The notes below the pieces were generated by a model. It searched no databases, was not told where the DNA came from, and worked only from the letters and a program-made list of their open reading frames with translations. Below, in pieces: positions 1 through 6,165 of a DNA stretch of 9,096 nucleotides (position 1 is the first letter of the stretch; each line of letters opens with the position of its first letter). This DNA comes from an uncultured Acetobacteraceae bacterium (GTDB taxonomy: Bacteria > Pseudomonadota > Alphaproteobacteria > Acetobacterales > Acetobacteraceae). The stretch lies in assembly GCA_903839965.1 (NCBI GenBank), contig CAIMEK010000063.1, forward strand, positions 1-9,096, written 5' to 3'. The translations under genes and the position numbers were made by a program.

Positions 1-1400
1 CGTGCGGGAGGCGGTGGCGATGCCGGTTCCGGTGGATGTATTGTATTGGCAACGGCCACCTCCGTCGGCGCGGCGGTTGGCAGCGGCGAAACGGGCAGCT
101 GTGGTGCTGGAGGCGGAGTCTCGGTTGCCCTCGCCGGAGGCGGGGCAGGCAGCGATGGCGCAGGAAATGGTGCGACGGGCAACGGCGGAGGGGAAGGCGG
201 CGGCACCGAAGCCGCTTCCAAAGGTACGGCGGGCGGCCTGCCAATCGGCGTAACGGCGGCCGGCGGCGGTTCCGCAACAGGCGCGGCGGCCGGCAGTGGC
301 GACGGTGCGGTCGGCGCCGGCGGTGTCGCAATGCTGCCAGCCGGCGGCGAGGACTCCAACCGCGCGACCGCCGGCTCCGCTGCCCGCCACGGCAGCATGT
401 ACCATGCGAAAGCGCCGACGGCAGCGAGCATGACCACCCCGCCGACGACGATGACGGGAGCCAATGACGTGCGCTGCTTCGCAGGCTCCGTCCTGATCGG
501 AGTGACCACGGCCGGCGTCGGCAGCTTCTTCGGCGCTCGTGCCGCCACCCGCGTGGCATCGTCGTCCCCGATGCCCGCCGCAGCAGCGTCCATGGCCTTG
601 CGCAACGCGTGCGCAAACGCGTCTGCGCTGTCGAAGCGGTTCTCCGGCCGCTTCGCCATTGCCTTGGCAACCACTGCGTCAAACGCCGGCGGGGCAACCA
701 CCGAGAGGTCGGAAGGGCGCGGCGGAACTGTGTTCAGCGCCTTGTGCATGATGCTGGACATGCCGCCGTCGAATGGCCGTTCGCCGGTCAGCATCTGATA
801 CAGCACCACACCGGACGAATAGATGTCGGTGCGCCGGTCCACCGCCTCGCCCATGAATTGCTCGGGCGACATGTAGGCCGGCGTGCCGAGCACTGCGCCG
901 GTCTGGGTCATGCTGCTGCTTTCGATCCGGGCAATGCCGAAATCGGCGATCTTCACCTGCCCCGCGATGGTGAGCATGATGTTCGCCGGCTTGATATCGC
1001 GGTGCACGACGCCGTTGTCGTGGCTGTATTGCAGCCCCGCCAAGAGCGATGTCATCACCCGCGCGATCTCGGCGGGCGGCAGAAGTTCGCGCTTCTCCAG
1101 GATCGCCTTGAGGGATCGGCCGTCGATGAATTCCATGACGATGAAGGCGACCTCATCGGTCTCGCCATAGTCGAACACGCCGACGATGTTTGGGTGGTTC
1201 AGCCGGCCGGCAGCCTGGGCCTCGCGTTTGAAACGAGCCAGCAACTCTGCCGCTTCGGTGTCGGTCGTATCGGGCAGGCGCACCGTCTTGATCGCTACCC
1301 GGCGCGCGATAGCCGGGTCCCAGCCTTCGTAGACCTGGCCCATGGCACCGCGGCCCAACGTGCCGCGGACTTCGTACTTACCGAGTTTTTTGGCGTCCAT
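1..1400 (-). CDS. Membrane-anchored Ser/Thr protein kinase (Hanks type), T6SS-associated PpkA/ImpN-like; C-terminus beyond window
   Basis: Reading the minus strand from the ATG at 1400 gives an open frame of 466 codons that leaves the window without a stop. The protein phosphorylates Ser/Thr residues. Beside tagF its likely target is the T6SS FHA protein, as for PpkA, though that is inference. Visible kinase motifs: Gly-rich loop GTLGRGAMGQVY (about residues 13-24), VAIK with Lys38, VHRDIKPAN with catalytic Asp135, ADFGIA with Asp153, and GTPAYMSPEQ in the activation segment. The kinase domain ends near residue 265. One hydrophobic helix follows (APVIVVGGVVMLAAVGAFAW, residues 314-333), then a tail almost entirely Pro/Ala/Glu/Val. 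The expected topology is a cytoplasmic kinase and a periplasmic tail. AAGGA lies 5 nt before the ATG and supports this start. The gene is divergent from tagF. A housekeeping PASTA-type kinase is less likely, but the sensor domain is outside the window. Confidence 0.93.
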   Translation of the reverse strand, partial: MDAKKLGKYEVRGTLGRGAMGQVYEGWDPAIARRVAIKTVRLPDTTDTEAAELLARFKREAQAAGRLNHPNIVGVFDYGETDEVAFIVMEFIDGRSLKAILEKRELLPPAEIARVMTSLLAGLQYSHDNGVVHRDIKPANIMLTIAGQVKIADFGIARIESSSMTQTGAVLGTPAYMSPEQFMGEAVDRRTDIYSSGVVLYQMLTGERPFDGGMSSIMHKALNTVPPRPSDLSVVAPPAFDAVVAKAMAKRPENRFDSADAFAHALRKAMDAAAAGIGDDDATRVAARAPKKLPTPAVVTPIRTEPAKQRTSLAPVIVVGGVVMLAAVGAFAWYMLPWRAAEPAVARLESSPPAGSIATPPAPTAPSPLPAAAPVAEPPPAAVTPIGRPPAVPLEAASVPPPSPPPLPVAPFPAPSLPAPPPARATETPPPAPQLPVSPLPTAAPTEVAVANTIHPPEPASPPPPA

Positions 1401-1405
1401 TCAGG

Positions 1406-1410
1406 TCCTT
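1406..1410 (-). promoter_or_regulatory. Ribosome binding site of the kinase gene
   Basis: The minus strand reads AAGGA, then 5 nt, then ATG at 1400. It fixes the kinase start, which the conserved Gly-rich loop a dozen residues downstream also supports. Confidence 0.6.
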
Positions 1411-1457
1411 CGCGAGCGGCCCAGGCAGAACAGTACACCGGATTGGCGGTGAGAAGA

Positions 1458-1476
1458 GGGAACCGTCGCGGTTCCC
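1458..1476. promoter_or_regulatory. Perfect 8-bp inverted repeat in the divergent kinase-tagF intergenic region
   Basis: GGGAACCG, spacer TCG, CGGTTCCC. It lies 58 bp from the kinase start and about 130 bp from the tagF start, in the only space (1401-1607) that can hold the promoters of both genes. As dyad-symmetric DNA it could be an operator. As RNA it would be a hairpin in the kinase leader. No T tract follows on either side, so a terminator is unlikely. I could not pick out convincing -35/-10 boxes in the rest of the gap. Confidence 0.4.
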
Positions 1477-1576
1477 CTCCACTACACGCGCTGTTTATCG
1501 GCGCCGCTGTTCGCGTGGGCGGCAGCGCGCGGTCGCGCCCACGATGACGATACACAGCGCCTGGACTTGTCGGTTA

Positions 1577-1591
1577 GTCTGCATCGCAGAC
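1577..1591 (+). promoter_or_regulatory. Short hairpin just upstream of the tagF ribosome binding site
   Basis: GTCTGC, loop ATC, GCAGAC: a 6-bp stem with a 3-nt loop. It ends 4 nt before the purine-rich AGAGGGG (1596-1602) that precedes the tagF GTG at 1608. A stem this close to the Shine-Dalgarno sequence could affect translation initiation. It could also be chance in GC-rich DNA. Confidence 0.3.
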
Positions 1592-1607
1592 GAGCAGAGG
1601 GGTCGCC

Positions 1608-2312
1608 GTGACGCAAATCGAAAGGCATCCTTCGATGCCCCCGGCGGATCCGATCCCCGGTTTCTTCGGCAAGGTCCCTGCTCGCGGCGATTTTATCTCC
1701 AGGCGTCTCCCCCCCGCGCTGCAGTCCGATTGGGAGAGCTGGTTAGCGACACTTGTGGTCGCGGCAAGGGATGCGCTGGGCGATGCATGGCCGGAGGCCT
1801 GGCTGACCGCGCCCCTTTGGCATTTCCTGCTCGGCACCAGCCTGTCGCCGCCGTCAGGGGCCGCCGGCGTGCTGATCGCCAGCGCGGACCGGATCGGTCG
1901 GCTGTATCCATTCACCATCATCGGCGCGGCCTCCGACACGCCATCGTCCGATCGCCTGGTGCTCAACAACTGGGCCCGATCCGCCGAGGCACTCACCCTG
2001 GGCGCCCTGGAAGACGACTTCGATCCCGAAGCGCTCGATGCGGCAATGGTGGAACTCGGCTCGCCGCCCGCCGTCGCCGGCGTCGCCCGCGCCAGCGGCC
2101 ATTGGCCGCTCGCATTCGACGGTGACTGGCCGACCGAGGATGCCGATGTCTTCGCGGATTCGGCGTTGCAGCCGCCGGGACCCGATCAATCAGCCTGGTA
2201 TTGTCGTGGCTCGGATCGCGTTGAGCCAATGCATCTACGCTGCACCGGCCTGCCGGAGTCGGCGATTGCCGCGGCCATGATCACCGGAACCTTCGGCTTC
2301 GCGGCGTGCTGA
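1608..2312 (+). CDS. tagF: Type VI secretion system-associated protein TagF (ImpM family)
   Basis: This 234-residue protein belongs to the TagF/ImpM family, cytoplasmic regulators of T6SS. In Pseudomonas TagF blocks T6SS assembly post-translationally, in opposition to the PpkA kinase/Fha1 pathway. The family signature is clear: PGFFGKVPARGDFISRRLP at about residues 17-35, the W-rich segment SDWESWLATLV, and TAPLWHFLLG. The segment GVLIASADRIGRLYPFTIIG matches the conserved SxDRxGRxFP core. The length is that of a stand-alone TagF; there is no fused PppA-type phosphatase domain. The start is GTG at 1608, with AGAGGGG 5 nt upstream and a small hairpin just before it. It is divergent from the Ser/Thr kinase, so activator and repressor of the same switch may share one control region. 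It converges on the next gene with only 19 bp between stop codons and no visible terminator there. Confidence 0.93.
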   Translation: MTQIERHPSMPPADPIPGFFGKVPARGDFISRRLPPALQSDWESWLATLVVAARDALGDAWPEAWLTAPLWHFLLGTSLSPPSGAAGVLIASADRIGRLYPFTIIGAASDTPSSDRLVLNNWARSAEALTLGALEDDFDPEALDAAMVELGSPPAVAGVARASGHWPLAFDGDWPTEDADVFADSALQPPGPDQSAWYCRGSDRVEPMHLRCTGLPESAIAAAMITGTFGFAAC

Positions 2313-2331
2313 ATCGCCACGGTGCGCCCGC

Positions 2332-3474
2332 TCAGGTATTCTCCTCCTTGAACGTGCCCCACGCGTTGTGCGCCGTTGCCCGCGCGTTGTGTTTGGCCTG
2401 CTCCTCCAGTTCCTTGGCGTTCTGTTCGGCCTTCGCCTTGTCCTCGGGCGAGTCGGCGTGTTCGGCCCAGTTCTTCTGGGCGGCGATGTCGTCCTTGGAC
2501 TTGTCGTCCCAGATCTGATCCTCGAATTTCCAGGTCAGCTGGCCGAACAGATTCAGCTTGACCGATTTCGCCGCCGTCAGGTCAGGCACGCCCAGGCGCC
2601 GGTAAAGTCGATCCTTGCCGGCGCCGTCCGCGGCGGCGAAGGGCAGGATGAATTCATCCTCCTCCTTTTTCAGCTTCTGCCCGCTGGTGAGTTTCTGGAT
2701 CAGCGGATCGGTTTGCGCCGACACGTTGGCGACGACGACGTCTTTGATCCGGGTCGCCCCGTGACGCGCTTCGGTGGCGAGCGTCTCGGCCATCCTCTCG
2801 AGTTCCTCGGCCTTGCTCTCGTCGCCGCTGGCCTTCTTGAAGGCCTTCCCACCCTGTTCCTTCATGGCGTCCTTGATCGCGTCCTTTACCCCGTCGGCGA
2901 CCAGCTTGGCCAAACCCTCCAGCGCCTCTCCGCCGAGCCCGCCTGCCGCAACGGTTGCGACCACGCCGAGCAGCGCGCCGAACAGCGCCTCCGCGCCGAA
3001 GCTCGGCTTGGTGAGGTCCTTGATTCGCTTCTTGGCGTATTTTTCGAAGCCCTCGCAGGCTTCCGTCACCGCCTGGCAGTAACTGACCGCACGGCCAGAG
3101 GCGAATTCGGGAATGTCCTGCAAGTACTTGATGATCACATCGTTGTGCGGACGCACTTTCGGCATCGGCTCCGGCAGCGCCGGCATGTCAATGTCGAATA
3201 CCTCGATCTCCGGAGAGAACGGGTCGTTCGGATCGCTGGGGATTTTGCGCACCGTACCCTTCAAGTTGTCCAGCACGATCAGGCCGTCCGTCGGATTGAT
3301 GGGTTGTTTGGCCTTGGCATTTTTCTGCGGCGGCGCCGAAGCCGACACGCGCCCGGCGATCCGGGGTGCCCCAGCGCCGCCACCTGGCGCAGTTGCCGGA
3401 TATTGGCGCGGATCGACGCCCAGCGCCTTCGCCATCCAGTCGTAATGTGCTTCGGTCAGTCCGTTCCCGCTCAT
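2332..3474 (-). CDS. Unrecognised 380-residue Lys/Ala-rich protein with a Gly/Ala-rich hydrophobic segment; possible T6SS-linked cargo
   Basis: I do not recognise this family. The ATG at 3474 is preceded by GGGGGGA at 5-nt spacing. Visible parts in order: a short N-terminal helix-like segment LTEAHYDWMAKALGVDPRQY (residues 6-25); a Pro/Gly/Ala/Lys linker (27-60); a probable beta-rich segment (62-100); and an Asp/Pro turn region. Next is a helix with two Cys (133, 140), then a Gly/Ala-rich hydrophobic stretch (about 158-192, core ALFGALLGVVATVAAGGLGG). Charged helices follow (195-275), and the last third (285-380) is rich in Lys, Glu, Ala and Trp. There is no signal peptide. A glycine-zipper-like stretch inside a soluble, charged protein without a signal would suit a membrane-inserting protein delivered by T6SS. 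That rests only on adjacency to tagF and the kinase. No immunity-like gene is adjacent. An adaptor, structural protein or passenger gene is equally possible. Confidence 0.8.
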   Translation of the reverse strand: MSGNGLTEAHYDWMAKALGVDPRQYPATAPGGGAGAPRIAGRVSASAPPQKNAKAKQPINPTDGLIVLDNLKGTVRKIPSDPNDPFSPEIEVFDIDMPALPEPMPKVRPHNDVIIKYLQDIPEFASGRAVSYCQAVTEACEGFEKYAKKRIKDLTKPSFGAEALFGALLGVVATVAAGGLGGEALEGLAKLVADGVKDAIKDAMKEQGGKAFKKASGDESKAEELERMAETLATEARHGATRIKDVVVANVSAQTDPLIQKLTSGQKLKKEEDEFILPFAAADGAGKDRLYRRLGVPDLTAAKSVKLNLFGQLTWKFEDQIWDDKSKDDIAAQKNWAEHADSPEDKAKAEQNAKELEEQAKHNARATAHNAWGTFKEENT

Positions 3475-3479
3475 GCTCG

Positions 3480-3487
3480 TCCCCCCA
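3480..3487 (-). promoter_or_regulatory. G-rich ribosome binding site of the 380-residue gene
   Basis: The minus strand reads TGGGGGGA, then CGAGC, then ATG at 3474. It is the only purine run at suitable distance and supports the first Met as the start. Confidence 0.45.
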
Positions 3488-3509
3488 CGTGCGACACCAC
3501 CCGTCGGCA

Positions 3510-3531
3510 GATCGCCACGAAGCGGGCGATC
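3510..3531. promoter_or_regulatory. Inverted repeat upstream of the 380-residue gene
   Basis: GATCGCC, 8-nt spacer, GGCGATC. It lies 36 bp upstream of the ATG at 3474, where a promoter or operator would be expected. It is followed at 3531-3538 by the palindrome CACCGGTG. Either could be an operator for this gene; no promoter boxes are obvious. Confidence 0.3.
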
Positions 3532-3559
3532 ACCGGTGCAGACGACAACCTAAGGTAAT

Positions 3560-3584
3560 CAATTCCAGCCCTGCGCGGGAATTG
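3560..3584. repeat. Inverted repeat CAATTCC/GGAATTG in the gene-free stretch
   Basis: CAATTCC, 11-nt GC-rich spacer, GGAATTG. It lies about 85 bp upstream of the 380-residue gene start. There is no T tract on either strand, so a rho-independent terminator is not well supported. It may mark the edge of rearranged DNA. Confidence 0.35.
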
Positions 3585-3863
3585 ACGATTTGCGTGATCG
3601 CCGCGAAGTGGCCCGTGCGGATACCGTCAGGCCCCGCGCGCGGCCATCGGCATGCGGCCGTCCAATGCCTGCAACAGCACGGCGAACTGTTCCCCCGGCA
3701 GCAGCTTCGCGTATCGGCGCTGGCGCGCGGTGGCGTCCGCGTTCCCGGGCCATTCCTAATATCGTGATAGGGTCCGGCGCAGCGAAATGACAGGCAGCGT
3801 AATGGTCGGGCGCGACTTCGACTTGCGGCAGAGCAATCTCCCCGCACACGTCCCTGGCGATCG

Positions 3864-4603
3864 GGCAGCGCCTTCCTCGAAGGGGTCGTCGAAGTTGACC
3901 AGGCGGAAATCCCGTTCCGCGCAGGCGATACGTTCTTTGATCCCGGCAATGCCGGGAAAATCCTCATTGCCGGCGCCGTCGAGGTGATCGATCGCGACAC
4001 CGGTCAGGCCAAGCCAAGGGGGAAAGGAGCAAATACCTCGATACACTGCCCGGCCGCGTCCGCCTCGCCACGATCGCGGACAATTCCGCAGCGTCGATCG
4101 AGGCGTTCGTGAGGGCCAATGTGAAGCCCGGAACCACGCTGCTCACCGACGGTCACGCATCCTATCCCGGCCTCACCGACTACCGGCACGATCCGCGCGT
4201 AGTCGGCAAGATGGCGGCGCATGTCGTGCTGCCATGGATTCACAGGGTCTTCTCGCTCGTGAAGCGATGGGGCTTGGGCACGTATCACGGCCTGCGCCGC
4301 AAGCATATTGATACGTATCTCAACGAGTTCGTCTTCCGCTACAATCGCCGCTTCCACCGGCACGCTTCATTCGAAACGATGCTCGGGCTCGCCACACACC
4401 ATGAGCCCGCGAGCTATTGGGACGTCATTGGCCGCGCCAATCCCCGCAAGCGCGCTGCCGCGCTCAGGCGTGCACCACGGCGTCGAAAAACGGCGACCGG
4501 AATGCGCCGAGACGGCTCGGTCGGTCCCCAAGCCAAGGACCAACATCAGGCCTCGGACATGCAGCCGAAACTAGATATCGACGAACCTGGGACAACGCAA
4601 TAA
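3864..4603 (+). mobile_element. Remnant of an IS1595-family (ISXO2-like) insertion sequence
   Basis: A truncated ISXO2-like transposase defines the element. Recognisable coding begins near 3864 and ends at the TAA at 4601-4603. The 5' third of the gene and the left terminal inverted repeat are not recognisable, and I could not identify a right terminal repeat or target-site duplication with confidence. The right end overlaps the 3' end of a convergent small secreted-protein gene, which suggests the element inserted into it. True element borders may lie some tens of bases beyond these coordinates. Confidence 0.7.
3864..4603 (+). pseudogene. ISXO2-like transposase (IS1595 family), 5'-truncated and frameshifted
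   Basis: The catalytic DDE-type domain is spread over two frames. Frame one (about 3864-4030) reads FLEGVVEVDQAEIPFRAGD and then GNAGKILIAGAVEVIDRDTG. The first catalytic Asp is in VEVDQ (codon 3897-3899). Frame two picks up at about 4031 with KYLDTLPGRVRLATIADNSAAS. It continues through LLTDGHASYPGL (second Asp, codon 4148-4150), HVVLPWIHRVFSLVKRWGLG and HIDTYLNEFVFRYNRR to the stop. The join matches the family if a single A is missing from the AAA at 4031-4033, giving G-A-K-Y in one frame. The N-terminal zinc-ribbon/HTH part expected of this family is absent. A GTG at 4109 opens an intact 164-codon frame holding the second catalytic Asp and everything after it, which an automatic annotator may call as a transposase gene. 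It should not be active alone. Confidence 0.85.
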
Positions 4604-4878
4604 GCCACAATGTTTGCTGGCCTTGCGTTGCCGTTTGCATAACTTCTCATAGAATTGATGCGGTTCATATGTTCATTGTTCGGGGGTCTAACCAAATACT
4701 TACTGTCTGTTCTAAGGTTCTCGGATACCAATGATATTGTTGCTTTATTGTAAACAAAGCCAGTGGCCTTATCTGCCACGCACAACCACCCTTCCGGTGC
4801 GTCGGCAGCCATCGCCTTCGTTCCGATCCCGACAATCAGCACAGAGGCCACAACCATCCAGGTTAGGACGGCCCTCAT
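4546..4878 (-). pseudogene. Small secreted protein, C-terminus probably truncated by the IS insertion
   Basis: From the ATG at 4878 the minus strand encodes 110 residues. The first 24 form a classic Sec signal peptide: MRAVLTW, a hydrophobic core VVASVLIVGIG, then a probable cut after AMA before ADAPEGW. The mature part reads WLCVADKATGFVYNK and later DSKYLVRPPN. This resembles small periplasmic proteins common in rhizobia and relatives that I know only as hypothetical (inference from memory). The last about 20 residues lie inside the IS remnant, so the natural C-terminus is probably lost. An upstream in-frame TTG at 4920 would extend the protein but puts charged residues before the signal, so 4878 is preferred. 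No good Shine-Dalgarno sequence is visible. The stretch 4600-4760 is much richer in A+T than its neighbours, suggesting different origin. Confidence 0.5.
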
Positions 4879-4966
4879 GGGGTGCAATGATAGCCGCTTG
4901 CCACAGACAGCACCACCCAACGAAGCGGGCTACCGCAGAGCGGTTTCGTTCAATGCGCAGATCTAA

Positions 4967-5009
4967 TCGCGGTCGCGCTCGTCGTCGTCAAGGTCGTCGC
5001 GGTCGCGCT
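4967..5009. repeat. Two direct copies of TCGCGGTCGCGCT, 30 bp apart
   Basis: The 13-bp word occurs at 4967-4979 and 4997-5009. The sequence between them (CGTCGTCGTCAAGGTCGTCG) is a loose GTC-rich variant of the same pattern. The repeat lies in the leader of the lactonase-oxidoreductase operon, about 65 bp before its start codon. It could be a paired protein-binding site, or slippage-prone low-complexity DNA. Confidence 0.5.
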
Positions 5010-5061
5010 TGCCCAGTAACGGCATCGGTGGCGCGTGCTACGCTTGCACACGAATCAGCCC

Positions 5062-5067
5062 AGGAGG
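5062..5067 (+). promoter_or_regulatory. Consensus ribosome binding site that points to a TTG start
   Basis: A perfect AGGAGG sits 5 nt before TTG at 5073, but 20 nt before the first in-frame ATG (5088). The spacing decides in favour of the TTG start. Confidence 0.65.
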
Positions 5068-5072
5068 CGCGC

Positions 5073-6122
5073 TTGGCCGACATCGACATGACCCTGCCCG
5101 TTCCGGTCCGGCCGGACTGGCTCGCCTTGCGGCCCGCCGAGCCTGTGCTGGAGCCTGAACGGCCAATCGTCGATTCGCATCATCACCTCTGGGACCGCCC
5201 GGGCGACAGCTATCTGCTGCCGGACCTGCTGGCCGACCTGGATGGCGACCATCGCGTGGTGGAGACAGTGTTCGTGCAATGCCGCGCGATGTACCGGGCC
5301 CAGGGACCGGAACAATTGCGTCCGGTCGGGGAAGTGGAATTCGTAAACGGCATCGCCGCGATGAGCGCCAGCGGCTGCTACGGCGCGGCGAGGGCCTGCG
5401 CGGCCATCGTCGGCTATGCCGATCTTCGGCTCGGCGCAGAGGTTGCCAGGGTCCTGGAGGCATTGCGACGCGCCGGCGGCGGCCGGTTGCGCGGCATCCG
5501 CTTCCCGGTCGCCTGGCATCCGGACCCGGCGGTGAGCCTGACACCCCAGCCGACCTCGCCCGGTCTGCTGCAAGAGGCCGCGGTCGAGGCCGGGGCGGCG
5601 GTGCTGGCGCGGGCCGGGCTCACGCTCGACCTGTGGGTCGGCCACCACCAACTCGGCGAGGTGTTCGAGTTCGCCGCTGGCCTGCCCGATTTGACAGTGA
5701 TCCTCGACCATGTCGGCGGGCCGATCGGCATCGGCCCCTACGCCAACCGCCGCGCCGAGGTGCTGGCCGACTGGACGGCGGCGATGCGCCGGCTCGCCGG
5801 GTTGCCGAACGTGCATGTCAAGCTCGGCGGGCTCGGCCAGCATGTGGGCGGGTTCGCCTTCGACGCGGCGCCCCTGGCGCCGACCTCGGAGCAGGTGGCG
5901 GCTGCCTGGCGGCCCTACATCCTCACCTGCATTGATCTGTTCGGCCCGGCGCGGTGCACGTTCGAAAGCAATTTCCCGGTCGACAAGGGAATGCTCAGCT
6001 ACCGCACCCTATGGAATGCCTTCAAGCGCCTGGCCATGGATCTGGCCGAACACGAAAAGGCAGCGCTGTTCGCCGCCACGGCCCGGCGACTCTACCGGTT
6101 GGACGGTGGCGAGGCCGATTGA
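5073..6122 (+). CDS. Amidohydrolase-2 family (COG3618) metal-dependent hydrolase, sugar-lactonase type
   Basis: This 349-residue TIM-barrel hydrolase is of the Amidohydro_2 family, which includes L-fuconolactonase and 2-pyrone-4,6-dicarboxylate lactonase. These enzymes open lactones with water at a metal-dependent site in the cytoplasm. Visible motifs: PIVDSHHHLWD on the first strand (Asp34, His36-His38), GRLRGIRFP mid-protein, VILDHVGGP (Asp212, His213), and VHVKLGGLG. ESNFPVDKG (Asp304) occupies the position of the family's usual GSDWP-type metal-ligand motif; the ESNFPVD form marks a subgroup of COG3618. The frame is open well upstream, but AGGAGG at 5062 with 5-nt spacing selects TTG at 5073 (protein starts MADIDMTLPVP). 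An ATG at 5088 is the alternative. The next gene, an oxidoreductase, starts 43 bp after the stop, which suggests a dehydrogenase-lactonase pathway. The substrate cannot be read from the sequence. Confidence 0.9.
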   Translation: MADIDMTLPVPVRPDWLALRPAEPVLEPERPIVDSHHHLWDRPGDSYLLPDLLADLDGDHRVVETVFVQCRAMYRAQGPEQLRPVGEVEFVNGIAAMSASGCYGAARACAAIVGYADLRLGAEVARVLEALRRAGGGRLRGIRFPVAWHPDPAVSLTPQPTSPGLLQEAAVEAGAAVLARAGLTLDLWVGHHQLGEVFEFAAGLPDLTVILDHVGGPIGIGPYANRRAEVLADWTAAMRRLAGLPNVHVKLGGLGQHVGGFAFDAAPLAPTSEQVAAAWRPYILTCIDLFGPARCTFESNFPVDKGMLSYRTLWNAFKRLAMDLAEHEKAALFAATARRLYRLDGGEAD

Positions 6123-6165
6123 CCGCTTCTACACTCCGGACCGCAAACTGCAGAGCGGAGTCGAG

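Larger units (their letters stand above)
3475..3863. other. About 390 bp without a recognisable gene between the T6SS-linked gene and the IS remnant
   Basis: All open frames here are short. None shows a family I recognise, and none combines a good start with a ribosome binding site. A minus-strand frame (about 3649-3750) reads RRYAKLLPGEQFAVLLQALD before a stop, which looks protein-like and may be the tail of a decayed gene; I cannot name it. The right part (about 3780-3863) should correspond to the missing N-terminal part of the transposase but gives no recognisable sequence. Both facts suggest rearranged or eroded DNA at the boundary of the T6SS region. Confidence 0.5.

Noticed and set aside
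36..798. Plus-strand frames rich in Gly, Ala or Arg
   Set aside because: Low-complexity antisense of the Pro/Ala-rich kinase tail; no ribosome site or family similarity.
609..1547. Long plus-strand open frame (312 codons)
   Set aside because: It lies opposite the kinase gene, whose conserved motifs are unambiguous; the frame is a by-product of high GC content.
2368..3558. Plus-strand frame of 396 codons opposite the 380-residue gene
   Set aside because: The composition (Arg/Leu/Gly/His-rich) is typical of antisense frames. The minus-strand frame has a ribosome site, a plausible helix pattern and ordinary composition. This is the least certain of the strand choices.
3559..3590. Hairpin as a terminator for a gene entering from the right
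   Set aside because: No T tract and no gene ends there.
3530..4046. Several minus-strand frames across the transposase region
   Set aside because: Opposite to clear transposase motifs; no recognisable family. The fragment around 3649-3750 is kept only as a remark.
4967..5009. Possible CRISPR-like repeat
   Set aside because: Only two 13-bp copies in GC-rich low-complexity DNA, no unique spacers, no cas genes.
4731..5072. Upstream extension of the lactonase frame to 4731
   Set aside because: The extension translates to Arg/Pro-rich low-complexity sequence unlike the family, and the consensus ribosome site points to 5073.
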